Counted from the stretch's first letter, positions 23,405 to 35,027 are shown. The stretch is DNA of 45,500 nt from Owenia fusiformis (GCA_903813345.2 CAIIXF020000002.1:35298109-35343608), one strand, 5' to 3'. Numbers and translations: made by a program. Notes: generated by a model from the letters alone, not told the origin.

Positions 23405-24575
23405 CTGCAATACACAAAACAATAATTAAAACATATTGTAATAGGTCCCTGGGAAACCGATTGAGGGGCAAAAGACCTGTGGAGTGAACACTACCAAGAA
23501 AACCTGAAAGTATATTTATAAATTAAGAGGCATTTATACAGGAGATTCAGGGGCCATGCAGAAAGGGTTTTTAAGACACGTGTTATACTGTTTTGCAATT
23601 CATTCATCTTTTAGTTACATAATGTCGTGTATGTGATAAAGTTACCCAATTACCACATCTATGTAGTCTCTGTCTAGGCTCAAGGCCTTGTGACATTAAT
23701 GATGGAGAAATAACAAATACACATCTCATTTTTAGTTTTGAATATTTTATTTATTTTGAATTGAAACATCTAAGAACAACATTTGTATACAGGGTAGTCT
23801 ACAACATCCCAAGCTAGTTATGTTCATGTATACATTTCTTTAAATAGCACTGGGCTCTCCTGCTTGGGCATTTGCAATGAAGACTATGGCATTACTACAA
23901 TTATTTTGAATGTTTCGAGGAAAATTAAGTTACATAGCAAAGTGTCTTTAAAATAAACCAACCATGGGCATTATTCTATTCTAAAATGAGTGGATTGATC
24001 CATGCATTCTGTAAATTAAGTGAAAATGAAAACTGGTCTGGTTTTACACATTTTAGAGCCTGGAAGAGAAGAGGTTAACGGCATTTAGACAACTCGTTAT
24101 TCTATTCATTGATTAATTAATCTACGAGGGGTGATTCAAGTCTTGGATGCCCTGCTCTCATTTTGTCCGTTTTTAATAAAATTACTTTCCAATAATAAAG
24201 ATCAATGACCTATAACTACCCTGTGTATTAATTTCATGAAGAAATGATTTATATTATGTTTTTTTGGAACTGTATTTAAAACTCGCAAATCACATTACAA
24301 CTGTCGATATGGCAAATGCAGGTGCACAACCTAACACCAGTCATTGTATTTTCCAATTTTGCAATCTGAGTCTCATTGGTATTCATCATCTTCGCATATG
24401 TGCTTTTCAGCAGACTTTCCATGAATTTGAACATATTTTTGTGCAACTTATACAAAAAGTTGTTAAGATGTTGACCGTTATCATTTTCAAAAGTTTCACG
24501 TAATTTCCGAAATAGCAAAGATGGTGTAGGGTGTCCAAGACTTCTGTATATATTATATGGACATATTTGATGTAT
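23405..24575. other. Intron between copies 3 and 2 (left part); weak transposon traces
   Basis: Traces of mariner-type termini occur at about 23791 (ACAGGGTAGTC) and 24128 (GAGGGGTGATTCAAG), and a partial inverse match (GGTGTCCAAGACTTC) lies near 24530. They suggest a degraded element, whose boundaries I cannot fix. A minus frame of 125 codons (24276-24653) overlaps it. It shows no domain I recognise and runs into the next element. Confidence 0.4.
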
Positions 24576-25561
24576 AGGGTGTCTCAAAAATGTACCCAAA
24601 AGTGTATCAACACCATAGACAAACCAATCTATTTTTTCAGACAATTTTTGCATGGTCTTGTAGATAAAAGATCAAAGTTTTTACCCCTATACACAGTTTT
24701 TAATTCAGTTTTGCCTTTTTGATACTATAACCCGTTACCTTTTACACCACATATTCAATGTAACCTCATATTTCGATGACAGTCTGTATCCTTACTACTA
24801 CATTGTTCATCACACTTGATATTTCTGGTGAAATGTTTTGATTTCTGTTCAGATGCTGGTCTTAAGTTGTTCTAGGTCTCTTAGCTTGGGTTTAGCATAA
24901 ACATGGTCTTTCAAATAGCCTCAGAGAAAAAAGTATGGGCCGTCAAATATGGTGAATAGGGAGGCCCTCACAATGTCTTAGAGCCCCCTTATACAGGGAG
25001 GTCAGAGGTTCAAGAAACTGCATTTGTTGGGATTCTAGTGTAGCTTTTGTTGTGTGTATCAATTTGAGAACACTGTGTTATCATTTGGATATCATTTGGT
25101 CTCCAGGCTAGCCTGCCTTATTCTGGAAGGTAACTCCTGAATCATTTGCCTATAGTTGACCTGATTATCTGTGTTTGTTCTGCCATCATCATCCTCAAAC
25201 ATCTTTCTCTGTGGCTATTTGAAGGAGTGTTTTAATGCTCATTCCAAGCAAAAAGACCTAGAACAACTTAAGGGCAGCATCCAAAGAGAAATCCAAAACA
25301 TTCCACCGGAATTACTATCAAATGAGATGAACTACGTAGCAGTAAGGATACAGGCTGTCATCAAAATGATGTTACATCGATTATGTGGTGCAAATGGTAA
25401 AGGGTTAAAGCATCAAAAAGACAAGACTGAAATAAAAATGGTGTATTGGGGAGAAAACTTTCATGTTTTGGCTACATGACCATGCAAAAAATGTCTGAAA
25501 ATATTGATTGGTTTGTCTATGGTGTTGATACACTTTTGGGTACATTTTTTGAGACACCCTG
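24576..25561 (+). mobile_element. Tc1/mariner-type element with transposase remnant
   Basis: The left end GGGTGTCTCAAAAATGTACC and the right end GTACATTTTTTGAGACACCC are inverted repeats flanked by TA. The pairing extends about 90 bp and includes GTGTATCAACACCATAGACA on the left and its partner on the right. The interior holds a transposase C-terminus (25171-25479) on the plus strand. A truncated relative lies at 22220-22694. Confidence 0.85.
25171..25479 (+). pseudogene. Mariner transposase C-terminal remnant
   Basis: The frame contains FLCGYLKECFNAHSKQKDLE then QLKGSIQREIQNIPPELL, closely following the pattern of mariner-type transposase C-termini. In that family the third catalytic position is followed by a FFLWGYLK-type motif, then a basic KP-x(3)-LEELK helix and IPPE. 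The Trp of LWGYLK is Cys here. The N-terminal DNA-binding region and the first catalytic Asp residues are not present in frame. It is dead. Confidence 0.75.
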
Positions 25562-25613
25562 TAAATCTGTTCTACAAATATGCAGTTCAGTTTATTTATA
25601 TTACAGATAGATA

Positions 25614-25800
25614 TTCATACATTCTCCATTACATAATGATGGTAATCATACATGTACATATTCTATTTTACAATGAAGGCAATCATACAATGATGGTAAT
25701 TATACATATTCCATTGTATAATGTACATATATTGTACATATCGCATTATACAATGAAGGCAATCATGTAATGATGGTTATACATACATATTCCCTTATAT
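25614..25800. repeat. Imperfect short tandem repeats
   Basis: Degenerate copies of ACAATGAAGGCAATCAT and ATGATGGTAAT alternate with TACATATTCC-like segments. This lies just downstream of the copy-3 stop and would fall in its 3' UTR. Confidence 0.6.
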
Positions 25801-25834
25801 ATATAAATGAGGCACAAGTAATCATATTGCATTT

Positions 25835-26307
25835 TCATTTTATGTTATGTAATCTCAAATGCTTTGATTTGCCAGTAACATTGAATGTTTTATTACATAA
25901 CAGACACTTCAGATCTTGCGTCACATGTCGCTGTAGGCCAGATTTAGTTGAGAAAACCTTATAACAAAGATCACATTGGAACGGTTTAAGCCCTTTGTGT
26001 TTGAGTCCATGGTGCATAATGTCTTCTTCATTATCCAACCTATCGTTGCAATTCTCGCAATATCTGTTATGCACCACTACTGTGTGAGACTCTAGACATG
26101 CTGTTGATGGAAACGCAATGCCACAACTGGTACAGAATGTGCTGGTGGTATCAGTGACAATAAAGGAGGATGTTGGGTTGATGGAACTTTCATCAAGTTG
26201 GCTGCTTGTGTCAGCGGATGCATCCTGTTGGCTGTTCTCTCCAGTGTGGATCCTCCCCAGTGAGAAATCATCATTGTACTTAAACCCCTGGATATTTCTT
26301 CTCATTC
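25835..26307 (-). CDS. Alternative 3' zinc-finger exon, copy 3
   Basis: The exon starts after acceptor TTATTCAG in phase 1 and encodes 157 residues to its own stop. The lead is 58 residues, Ser/Asp/Gln-rich, and contains RIHTGENS, which looks like a finger-to-finger linker in a place without a preceding finger. Finger 1 is C59, C62, H75, H80 (core FPSTAC). Finger 2 is C84, C87, H100, H104. The linker is HKGLKP. Finger 3 is C112, C115, H128, D132. Finger 4 is C135, C138, H150, H154. A minus-strand AATAAA lies about 240 bases past the stop (25591-25596). Closest in style to copies 1 and 2 (KSKHLRLHNIK end). Confidence 0.88.
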
Positions 26308-26309
26308 CT

Positions 26310-28219
26310 GAATAAGAAACAAACATAATTAAGTCAAATTTACTTTTTGTCCCATGCATACATGACATACAAAATATTCATGGAAAACCCAAGGAGGATT
26401 GGCTCTCAGAGGCTCATCATTCGTTCACTTTATTTTTATTGTCTATTTATGTATAAGGGTTGTTCTTGCTGAAACTTACATGTTAAACATTAATCTATCC
26501 ATTATATAAAAATATGTCACATTGTGTATAATTACATTTTGGATGATATGGATTCTATAGTTATTATATAATATAATTATCTGTACGACAAACTGGATAA
26601 GGACCCCACCTGAACACATTTTAACTTATTTTGGAAAAAATGTTTATATTCTTGCTGAAATGTGATAAAACTCATGCTATCCATTGCATATTGCAAAAAT
26701 GTCTGAATTCAAAAGAAATTATAGAATAGATTAGATGCAAGTAACAATAATCTTGATTCATTTCACTAAATATTCAAAATTTAGTCAAATCTACTACATG
26801 GAAAATTACATCAAGAAATGTGGTTTCAAATTGTTCATAAACTTTGAAAATTTTATCTCCTTTGAAAATGTAATTTCTTAGATACTGTAAATTGCTTTAA
26901 TTTGATGACTGTTTTAATTGGGCAAATTTGCAGATTGATAAAAACTGCCAAATTAAGCCCGCAAATTCTCAAAAAAATCCTGGGACTCTAATTGAATTTT
27001 TTTCAATATTTTGATAGCTCCCAATTTATTTTACATTTAGCTCATATAAAAAGGTAAAATCTGCCAGTGTCACCCAAGAGTAACCTGGCCTAACTAGCAT
27101 TTCAATATTCATATTTTACTGCTGGGTCAATTCGTCAAATATTGACATATACTTCCATTGTAATATGTGACATCATAATCAAAACACAATTAATTGGTTT
27201 TTAATCACCCCTCATCACAATGAATATGGTGTAAATCATTTCCCCTAAGAAAATAACCTCCTCATTTGAGAGAGTACAACTGTTAAAAAGAAATAGTAGT
27301 TCTATTTTATGACATGTGACTATGTATTGACCAATCAGGATTAGTGTTACATATTGGGTATATAAAAATAAATAATATAAGTACGGTTTAAGTTCATTAA
27401 CATCTATTTATTTCCACTGTGTACTCATAAACCAATTACAATGTAAGAGCCTTTGCCATGTACACAGCATGGCTCTACCCAAATTAAGAGTCTTGTGGCA
27501 CAACACCTTAGATTAAATATGTAACAACTGGATGTACCTTCTTTTATTTAATGCACCTCAAATAAAATTTAGACAATCCTACTGAATATTACAAAATTGA
27601 AATTGTTAAATGCTAAAACTGTCACATTTGTAAAATATAATCTAGGTTCATTATTGGTATTATGTTCAATAATAGGTAGAATGCCCTAATTGTCTGAACA
27701 AGGCCCTTAAAGGTGCTTGACCCTGTGAGGGCAACTCTCTGTCAACCATCTTTGAAAGGGCATTTCCTACAATAAGGGTATACCATGAAATCACAGATCC
27801 AAAGTATACTAGGATGCAATACATTTTTAGATTAAACAGCATTCAAAAGGATATTTTATCATTATAAAATTCTCAATTTATTAGTTCAGAATTTAAACTT
27901 TAAATTACAAAAGAGACACAGATTAAGAGTCACATATTGAAATGCTTAAATCGTTTGTTAACAGCTAAGATGTAGCCTCAACTAAAACAGAATATCTTAA
28001 ATTACAACTCTTGCAATGGCTTAGTGTAATATATGACAATGACTGACACCTAAGTTACAATGTATCAAGCAAGTGAGTATAAATTGAATACCATGTAAGT
28101 GTAAAAGGTGTTCATGCATATTCTTTAAAACATTGTTCATTAAAACAAATTGTAATGGTATAGAACTTAAGTATATTACCAAATGTGTACTGGAAATAGA
28201 GAAGTTCTTTCAATGCTTC
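26310..28219. other. Intron between copies 4 and 3, nothing recognised
   Basis: About 1.9 kb of AT-rich sequence. Apart from a fragment at 26392 resembling the end of the copy-1 intron MITE, I see no coding exon, RNA gene or clear repeat. Confidence 0.5.
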
Positions 28220-28653
28220 TTACTGGTGAGATTTTGCATGTTTGTGTCTATTTGGAAATGAGACAGTTTTGTGGCATATTTGACATACAACATCTTTAGC
28301 TGTGTGAAACTCCAATGCCCTTGCAGTTCCAAATACCTTGAAGCACATTTCACACTGGAATGGTTTTAAGCCTTTGTGCATCAATCCATGAATCTCAATA
28401 TTTGGCTCTCCATCGAGTCTTTTATGGCACACCTCACAGAACCCTCTGTGAACTACCATTTCATGATATTCAAAACATCCCCTTGATGGGAATTCTTTGT
28501 TGCAGCACAGAAACTGTGTCATATCCTCTGTAAATATTCCACTGAATTCAGGAGTACTGGTGGTCTTTGTGTGCTTGGCGGCTGTTGCTAGGTAACTAGA
28601 TTCTGTAGTCAAGAACATTCTGTTGTCATGGTTACCAGAGTAGGCATATCCAC
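28220..28653 (-). CDS. Alternative 3' zinc-finger exon, copy 4
   Basis: The exon starts after acceptor TGATCCAG in phase 1 and encodes 144 residues. The lead has GGYAYSGNHDN and later Thr/Ser/Lys-rich sequence, ending IFTEDMTQF. Finger 1 is of the adjacent-Cys class (C50, C51, H64, H69; core FPSRGC). Finger 2 is C73, C76, H89, H93. The linker is HKGLKP. Finger 3 is C101, C104, H117, D121. Finger 4 is C124, C127, H139, H143, in a VSFPNRHKHAKSH context. It shares nearly all of fingers 1, 2 and 4 with copy 5, so the two are the most recent duplicates in the array. Confidence 0.88.
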
Positions 28654-28655
28654 CT

Positions 28656-29235
28656 GGATCATAAAATCACAGAATTAAAATTGTTTATTTTTTGTTAAGA
28701 TCTATCTGTTGTACAGAATGCTTGGTTCATAGTGTTAAACATGAAGGTGTTTTCAATTAACATGTTATTTTTTATTGCTGTCTATGTCTTCTTTGCCCAC
28801 TTTTGGTACTTTTTGTATGCACACATACTATTAAAGTTGTCATCATGAAGCTCACTTGGTTGCTCAGCTGCTAGTTAGAAGAGAGAATGGGTAATATCAT
28901 ACCATATATAGAATGAGACTCTTTTTATGAATAGCACTGATTCACATTGCAACATTTAACAAAGAGAAACTGTGTCCATGTCAATGATAGCTCACTTACA
29001 CACATAATACAAATAGGTATATACACTGTATATACAGTAAGAACCTGTGTGAGTGGAACAAGATTGGTATCTGAAATAAAGTTCCTACTTGGATTTGAGG
29101 TGGTTTGTTTTTCAAAGGTTCATTTTTCATTAAACTAACGGATAACTGTACTTGAAAATGTGTTCCACTTATGTAGCTGTTCCACTCACAGAGGTGTTCC
29201 ACTTCACAAGTTATACTGTATTTATCTAAAGTCAT
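28656..29235. other. Intron between copies 5 and 4
   Basis: Short AT-rich interval. The only structure I see is the 186-bp MITE at 29034-29219. Confidence 0.5.
29034..29219. mobile_element. Short MITE with ACAGTA termini
   Basis: The left end ACAGTAAGAACCTGTGTGAG and the right end, read in reverse complement as ACAGTATAACTTGTGAAGTG, are inverted repeats of about 25 bp, both continuing GGAACA. The element is AT-flanked and 186 bp long. A related start (ACAGTTAAACTCTTTAAGTG) occurs at 32593 in another intron. CAGT termini suit a Tc1- or pogo-like parent. Confidence 0.6.
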
Positions 29236-29684
29236 TCACTCTTTATGTGACTTTGCATGCTTATGTCTGTTGGGAAAGGAGACTGTTACACCACAAATAG
29301 AACATCTCACATCGCGACATAAGTGAAAGTTCAACCCAGCTTTTGTTCCTATTACTTTATGACATGTTCCACACTGGAAAGGTTTCACACCAGTATGGAG
29401 TAATCCATGATTCATCAAACTCTCCATTTCTTCGCCATCTAATCTTTTATGACAAACTTCGCAGAATTTACGATGAACGACCATTTCGTGATATTCGAAA
29501 CACCCACGTGATGGGAACTCTATGTTGCAACATATAAACTGTGTGTCATCTTCAGTGAATATGCCATATAGTTCCACAGAGTTTGAGGATGCTGAAGCTT
29601 GTGACTTTGATAAGCGTGTACTCCCGTCCCCTTTCTTTTTAGCTGCTTGTTGTTGATGTTGTTGTTGCCAAAATCCAAATCCAC
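29236..29684 (-). CDS. Alternative 3' zinc-finger exon, copy 5
   Basis: The exon starts after acceptor AATTTTAG in phase 1 and encodes 149 residues. The lead is distinct: GGFGFW, a Gln/His run (QQQHQQQ), a Lys cluster (AAKKKGDG), a Ser-rich segment, then IFTEDDTQF. Finger 1 is the adjacent-Cys class (C52, C53, H66, H71). Finger 2 is C75, C78, H93, H97 with a 14-residue loop, two longer than usual. The linker is HTGVKP. Finger 3 is C105, C108, H121, D125, with an extra Cys at 123. Finger 4 is C128, C131, H143, H147. Nearly identical to copy 4 outside finger 3, the finger 2 loop and the lead. Confidence 0.88.
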
Positions 29685-29686
29685 CT

Positions 29687-30273
29687 AAAATTGAAATAAA
29701 GAATTATCAAAACTCATCTTGTATGACTTATTTTGTTAATCTACATTACAATACATGATATTATTGCAACAATTATAAAGAGACATACTTTATGTGAAAC
29801 CATGCATATCTTTCAGAAATAGTGCTAGTAAAACAGATTCATTCAACTATCATTATTTTGCTTAAACCTCAATAAAGGCCATCAGCACAGTGTATTTTTT
29901 ATCTGTTATTATCTTATTATTATGCAAACATTTTGTTTTTCAAAATATGGCTAACATTCACCACTGAATTCATTTTAATTTTTAGAATTATCTATGAGAC
30001 AATTTATGAATGTGATATTTATGAATCTGCATTTTCATATTATAACTTCTTATTGAAATATGATAAAGAAAAAAGAAACAAGAAAGAACTAGGCCTATTT
30101 AAATTCAGTGATTTGTGATTAAAAAATAAGTTTATTTGTGGATACTCAATAAATAAATTTCTGTGTTTTAAATAATTCAAAATACTACATGCTATTACTT
30201 AATCCAAATAACTACTTATAAAAAGATTTAACCAAAGTCTTCATTTTGAATTAATTTGTAAATGAAGTACATA
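29687..30273. other. Intron between copies 6 and 5, nothing recognised
   Basis: AT-rich sequence without supported features, ending at the mariner-type element. Confidence 0.5.
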
Positions 30274-31347
30274 CATGGTGTCCGGAAAGTAAAGATACAA
30301 ATACTCTAATTTTAAGAGATTTAGTTTTTTTGCAATGAAATCGCTACAGATTGTAGAGGAACTACATTACAATACGTGTACCAACTTTTATAACATATAG
30401 TCTAAATGTGTTAAAGTTACGGTTGTCATGGTTACGGTGGTGAGGGGTATGCGGAGCAGTTCCAGGATATCGATAAATTGTGATAAATTGCTAAAAAATA
30501 TAACCATTTGAAATAGTGTTTATTATTGTATTTCTTATCAGTTCTTTGTTTTGTTCAATATTGTATTCTTGCTGCCATAGTATTCTCCTTAGTATAACAA
30601 TATCATTGATACATATCAGAGCTATGTAATGTCACAAGTATAATCAAAGAAAAAGAGTATATAAGGGCCTAGAAAAAGGGTGCCTGGATTAATAGGAAAG
30701 TCAGTAGTGCAACTCCACAGTCAATGCTCCAATGCACAAAGCAAAGAAAACAAATCTTACAATTGAATGTCTTGACATTAACCTTTTTGTACAATGGCCC
30801 ATATTTCCCTGATAATGTCCTGTTGGACTTCTATATTAATGAATATGTTAAAGCAATTTGTGAGAAGTTCAACATAAAAATGAGACAATGAGCCAATGTT
30901 ATCAGCAATCTGAGAGACTGACAGCAAACAAAGGTTTTGTCAGGTCTTGAATCTCCGGTCAAAATGCACCAAGAATGTTTAGATAAAGGTAGAAAATACG
31001 TAATACTGGATAACAGTAGTAATGTCAAATGATTACATAATCTTACAGTACTAATCCTTTTGCTGTTGTGGTACATAATTTGATGCATAATAGCAACAGA
31101 CAACGGAGTGTCAAGATGATATGAACAGGAGAAAAGAATTATAAAACATAATTGTGACGCTGCTCCACATACCCGCGACTCCTGCTACCATAACAACCAT
31201 AACTTTTTTTTATTTTGAAACAATTTGTCATGACAGTTGCAGGATAAATTGTTACAATGTCATTCTACAATCTGTAGCAATTTCATCTCACAACAGGTAA
31301 ATCTAATGAAATTAGAGCATTTGTATCTTTACTTTCCGGACACCCTG
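30274..31347. mobile_element. Mariner-type element with GGTGTCCGGAAAGT termini
   Basis: The ends CATGGTGTCCGGAAAGTAAA and (reverse complement) CAGGGTGTCCGGAAAGTAAA are flanked by TA at 30272-30273 and 31348-31349. Pairing continues inward through TACAGATTGTAG and its partner CTACAATCTGTAG, and again at GTTGTCATGGTTACGG with its partner. The total is 1,074 bp. The interior has no intact transposase. A plus-strand stretch near 30830-31030 may be a decayed C-terminus, but the frame is broken. Confidence 0.85.
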
Positions 31348-31428
31348 TAGTACTAGCAATACTACTAGTATGTCTAGATGCAAGACTTCTACTGTGGAAA
31401 ATTGAGCAATTTTCACAAGTACAGTGAT

Positions 31429-31785
31429 CTTCACACCCGTTTCATATCTTCACACTATTGGCTTTCATGTTTACTGCTAGTGGAGTGTTCTTCACACCCG
31501 TTTCATATCTTCACACTATTGGCTTTCATGTTTACTGCTAGTGGAGTGTTCTTTACACCCGTTTCACATCTTCACACTATTGGCTTTCATGTTTACTGCT
31601 AGTGGAGTGTTCTTCACACCCGTTTCATATCTTCACACTATTGGCTTTTCTGTTTACTGCTATTGGAGTGTTCTTTACACCTGTTTCATATCTCCACACT
31701 ATTGGCTTTCATGTTTACTGCTAGTTGAGTGTTCTTCACACTCATTTTACATCTTTTCACTCTTGGTTTAGATTTTTACTGCTGT
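31429..31785. repeat. 61-bp tandem repeat, six units
   Basis: The unit begins CTTCACACCCGTTTCATATC and contains TTGGCTTTCATGTTTACTGC then TAGTGGAGTGTT. Five copies are nearly identical and the sixth has decayed. It lies in the copy 7 to copy 6 side of the array, downstream of the copy-6 stop. Overlapping open frames here (31378-31771) are repeat artefacts. Confidence 0.93.
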
Positions 31786-32033
31786 ATTAAAACTTAACAA
31801 CAGTAGTTTATTAGTTAATATCATAATATACCATTTTGCCCTTGAAAGGGAACTACCTTTGAAAATATTCATAGTCAAAATAGTTGATGCTGCAGTTTTT
31901 TGGTAAATGGAATTCACTATCTTTTTTTACAAAGAGTTAATTGTCCAAGTGATCCTCATTCTGGTGTTAAGTGGCCTAATGGTCTGTGATACCTTCAATG
32001 TATAAAATGCAATTAAGGTTTCCATTTACCAAA

Positions 32034-32060
32034 TTTATTGCTTTCTAATTCTAGTTTATT
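32034..32060 (-). promoter_or_regulatory. Two poly(A) signals after copy 6
   Basis: On the minus strand AATAAA occurs at 32055-32060 and 32034-32039, starting 33 bases past the copy-6 stop codon. This supports copy 6 as a genuine 3'-terminal exon. Processing was not tested. Confidence 0.5.
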
Positions 32061-32092
32061 CATCTCTTTATAACACACCTATTAGTTTTGCT

Positions 32093-32511
32093 CTATTGCT
32101 GATGTAACCTCATGTGTTTAGCTTTGCGAACAATCTGCACCATCTTCCCACATATCAAACACTGTAAATCCTTCATCTTATGGTATGCCAACCCAGCTGC
32201 AGTTCCAACCAGCCTATAGCAGAACTCACACTGGAAATCCTTCTCACCAGTGTGTCTCAGTCCATGTTCTTCAACATTTGGTTCATCATCCAGTCTCTGA
32301 TTGCAGACTTCACAGAATTTATTATGTACAACTGCAGTGTGGAAATCTAGACAGGCCTTGGTTGGGAAGAACTTATGTGGACAAAATATACAATTGTATT
32401 CTTTAGTGTCCTCGATAAACATTTGGTTTGGCTCTAGGTTATGTCGACGGTTTTTCTCCAGTGTGGAATTTGTTGAACTGTGTGGTGCAGGCCTGTACAG
32501 AGGGAGGAGTC
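32093..32511 (-). CDS. Alternative 3' zinc-finger exon, copy 6
   Basis: The exon starts after acceptor CCTCTCCAG in phase 1 and encodes 139 residues. The lead (GLLPLYRPAPHSSTNSTLEK...) ends in MFIEDTKEY. Finger 1 is C-x2-C class with a 13-residue loop (C41, C44, H58, H63; core FFPTKAC, one residue longer). Finger 2 is C67, C70, H83, H87. The linker HTGEKD has Asp for Pro. Finger 3 is C95, C98, H111, D115. Finger 4 is C118, C121, H133, H137. The lead also carries, in the +1 frame, codons that would read FHTGEKP. Two poly(A) signals follow the stop closely. Confidence 0.88.
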
Positions 32512-32513
32512 CT

Positions 32514-33275
32514 GGAGAGGAAAATAAAACAATGTTATTTCTCAGGTTTGAATAATTAATTTGATATCTAATATTGTTTTGACTTTGAATAATACAGTTA
32601 AACTCTTTAAGTGGAACAACTTCCAGAGTTCAATGATCAATTGACTCAATGTTAAATGGACCTTTGTAAGTGTAACACATCCCAAGGAATAAAGGTACAA
32701 AATGTGTCCCACTTTTATTATACTTTATTATATTATAGTATTTGTGTATAATTCAGTCCGTTTACTTCTTACGGCACCCCTCACCCTGTCCTGCTGTTGA
32801 AAATATGGATTTCTATTTCACTTGAGATCAAAAACCTCAGATATGTACTTTTAAACAAAGTGCAAACAAACTGTTCAACTACTACAAGTTATTTATTTCA
32901 ACATCAAATTATATCATACAGAACCTCTTTTACACAGTGAATGATAGTAACTGTCCCTAAAAACAACATAAGTGCTGCCTCACAGCCAGCAATTCAACGT
33001 TTCCATACTCGGAAAAACCTGGGATACCGTCTCCCATCCACTCACCCACCAAGTTGACATAATGTTTTTAGATGCTATGAAAATATCAAGGGTTTAAATG
33101 AAGACTTTTGTTGACAATGAGTTCAAATCTAAATAGCCATGATTCGATGGAATATTGTGAGGAAAACTCTGTTAACATGTGATAATATTTTTGAAAATAC
33201 CCTTCAACTCATTCCAAGTCTACGTTGCCCCTTCAACTTAAAGTTAAAGCTTGAAACTATAGAAAAACCCTCTCA
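32514..33275. other. Intron between copies 7 and 6
   Basis: A possible degraded MITE starts at 32593 (ACAGTTAAACTCTTTAAGTG), related to 29034-29219. Its other end is not clear. A minus-strand AATAAA at 32892-32897 could serve copy 7. Nothing else is recognised. Confidence 0.45.
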
Positions 33276-33712
33276 TCACTTCACAGTCCTGTGCATTTTA
33301 GTATGTTTGGCCTTGACAGATACAGGGACATTTTTCCCACAGATCAAGCATTTCAAGTCCTTCCTTCTATGGAAATACATTGCCCCTTGAGTTGCAAATA
33401 ACTTATAGCAAGTTCCACACTGGTGAGGTTTTTCTCCAGTATGTTTTAGCATATGTGTCTCTACATTCAACTCCCCATCCAGTCTGTTCTTGCAAACTTC
33501 ACAGTATCTGTTATGAACAACAGCATTGTGGAAGTCCATACAGCTTTTACTCGGGAACATAATGTCACAACATTGGAAAGTGGTTTGATCCTCAATATAA
33601 AGCTGTCCATCTGCAAAGGCCTGGGGTGAACTGTCCCCCAGGGTCTGTTGTCCTCCAGGTATTCCTCTTCCCAGTTCAAAGTGTCCTGATTCCAGAGGTG
33701 GTCTGTAGAAAC
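33276..33712 (-). CDS. Alternative 3' zinc-finger exon, copy 7
   Basis: The exon starts after acceptor ACATTCAG in phase 1 and encodes 145 residues. The lead (GFYRPPLESGHFELGRG..., Gly/Gln-rich) ends LYIEDQTTF. Finger 1 is the adjacent-Cys class (C48, C49, H62, H67; core FPSKSC). Finger 2 is C71, C74, H87, H91, with Met instead of Gly after the first His. The linker HTGEKPHQC is canonical. Finger 3 is C99, C102, H115, D119. Finger 4 is C122, C125, H137, H141. A Met at 33560 lies inside finger 1, so an independent start there would lack both zinc-binding Cys and is unlikely. Confidence 0.88.
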
Positions 33713-33714
33713 CT

Positions 33715-35027
33715 GAATGTATAAAATATTGTTCAATCCTAAAATTATGATATTTAAATATAACATTTAAATCTTAAATGGGGAAGTAAGATGGTTGATG
33801 TATTTTTCAAAAATTAATTATTTGGTTTCGAATGTCTTGTTTCATTGGGGAAAGAATTGATTGAAGAGTCTACAATGCAAAAATGATGAATATAGAGTAT
33901 AGAGTATTTTTGTCAACCTTTTAAAAACATTAAGGAAGAAAATGATAGTTTACAGCTATGACATGCATCTGCTTTTGGTGAACCATGTCGGGAAAATCTC
34001 TAGTCGCAAAGAAATATAATTCAAAAAGCCATAAACCAATTGATTTTGTCTACTTATTCTATCATATACATTATAGTTATGTATCAATTTATACTTTAAA
34101 TAAAAATCATTTTTGAATTTTATCATAATTTTTTATTATTTTAAGCAGCAATGCTAAGTGAGAATACAATCAACACACAATCAAATGAAATATACCTAAA
34201 GGAATATGTTGATTCCAAGAAGGGCTTTCAATTACATCTGTACATCCATTCATCTATGATTTATGCAAGGCATATTTCTAATGTTACAAAATAACTTCCT
34301 GTCCTACGCAATTATTGTTCTTTCATATATATAAAACTGAGAGCCTCATAAGACTTAAACAAATCAAAATACTGATACTCTAGCAATGATACAATAATGT
34401 AATAATAAAATAGCTTAATCTCTATTACTCTCAGAGTATTAACTATATGGCTTAAGTATTGATACGCATATCAGTCATACTAGTCATGACTTACTTCTGT
34501 AAGATTGTGTTTCTTATTATTAGTTTATTATACAACTTTTAAAACTGGGCATACTGCTGTAAAGAGGTGCTTGTAGTGCACTATTGGGAGATAAGTGGGG
34601 AGTTTGGCTCTTACCTTAAATAATAGTAAAATATAGTTAGCACATAAATAAAGTCTAGCTTTGGCCTTTTCAAATAACATTCAATAAAATACTGTTCAGC
34701 TACTTTGCCATTGTTTTTTAAGATATTTCAGATTTTGACATATTTCATATTGAACTTTAATGTGAATTTGGAATTTCTACACTACAATTGCAGTATGTGT
34801 ACATTATACAAAACTATGTCTACATAGTACTTTAGAGTAGTCTCAAACTGAAGACCATTCTAAGATGAGAAGGTAAAAATCAATTTTAAAAATGAAACTT
34901 ATCCATTTTGTTTGTCTGAAAATTATGCAATTATTTTTCGAGTCTAGCCTAAATGTCTTTATTCAAATGGATATTCACCCATCAATCACCATTGTTATCA
35001 AAATAGGTATGAAAGGTCAATCTTTCT
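33715..35027. other. Intron between copies 8 and 7, nothing recognised
   Basis: About 1.3 kb of AT-rich sequence. No exon-like frame, RNA gene or clear repeat. A minus-strand AATAAA lies near 34958. Confidence 0.5.

Noticed and set aside
24276-24653. 125-codon minus-strand frame
   Set aside because: It starts inside the left TIR of the adjacent mariner-type element and shows no recognisable domain.
31378-31771. Two plus-strand frames with FHIFTLLAFMFTASG repeats resembling membrane segments
   Set aside because: They are two frames of the 61-bp tandem repeat.
33276-33560. Independent short gene starting at the Met in copy 7
   Set aside because: This start lies after the first two zinc-binding Cys. 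The frame continues upstream to the common phase-1 acceptor at 33712.
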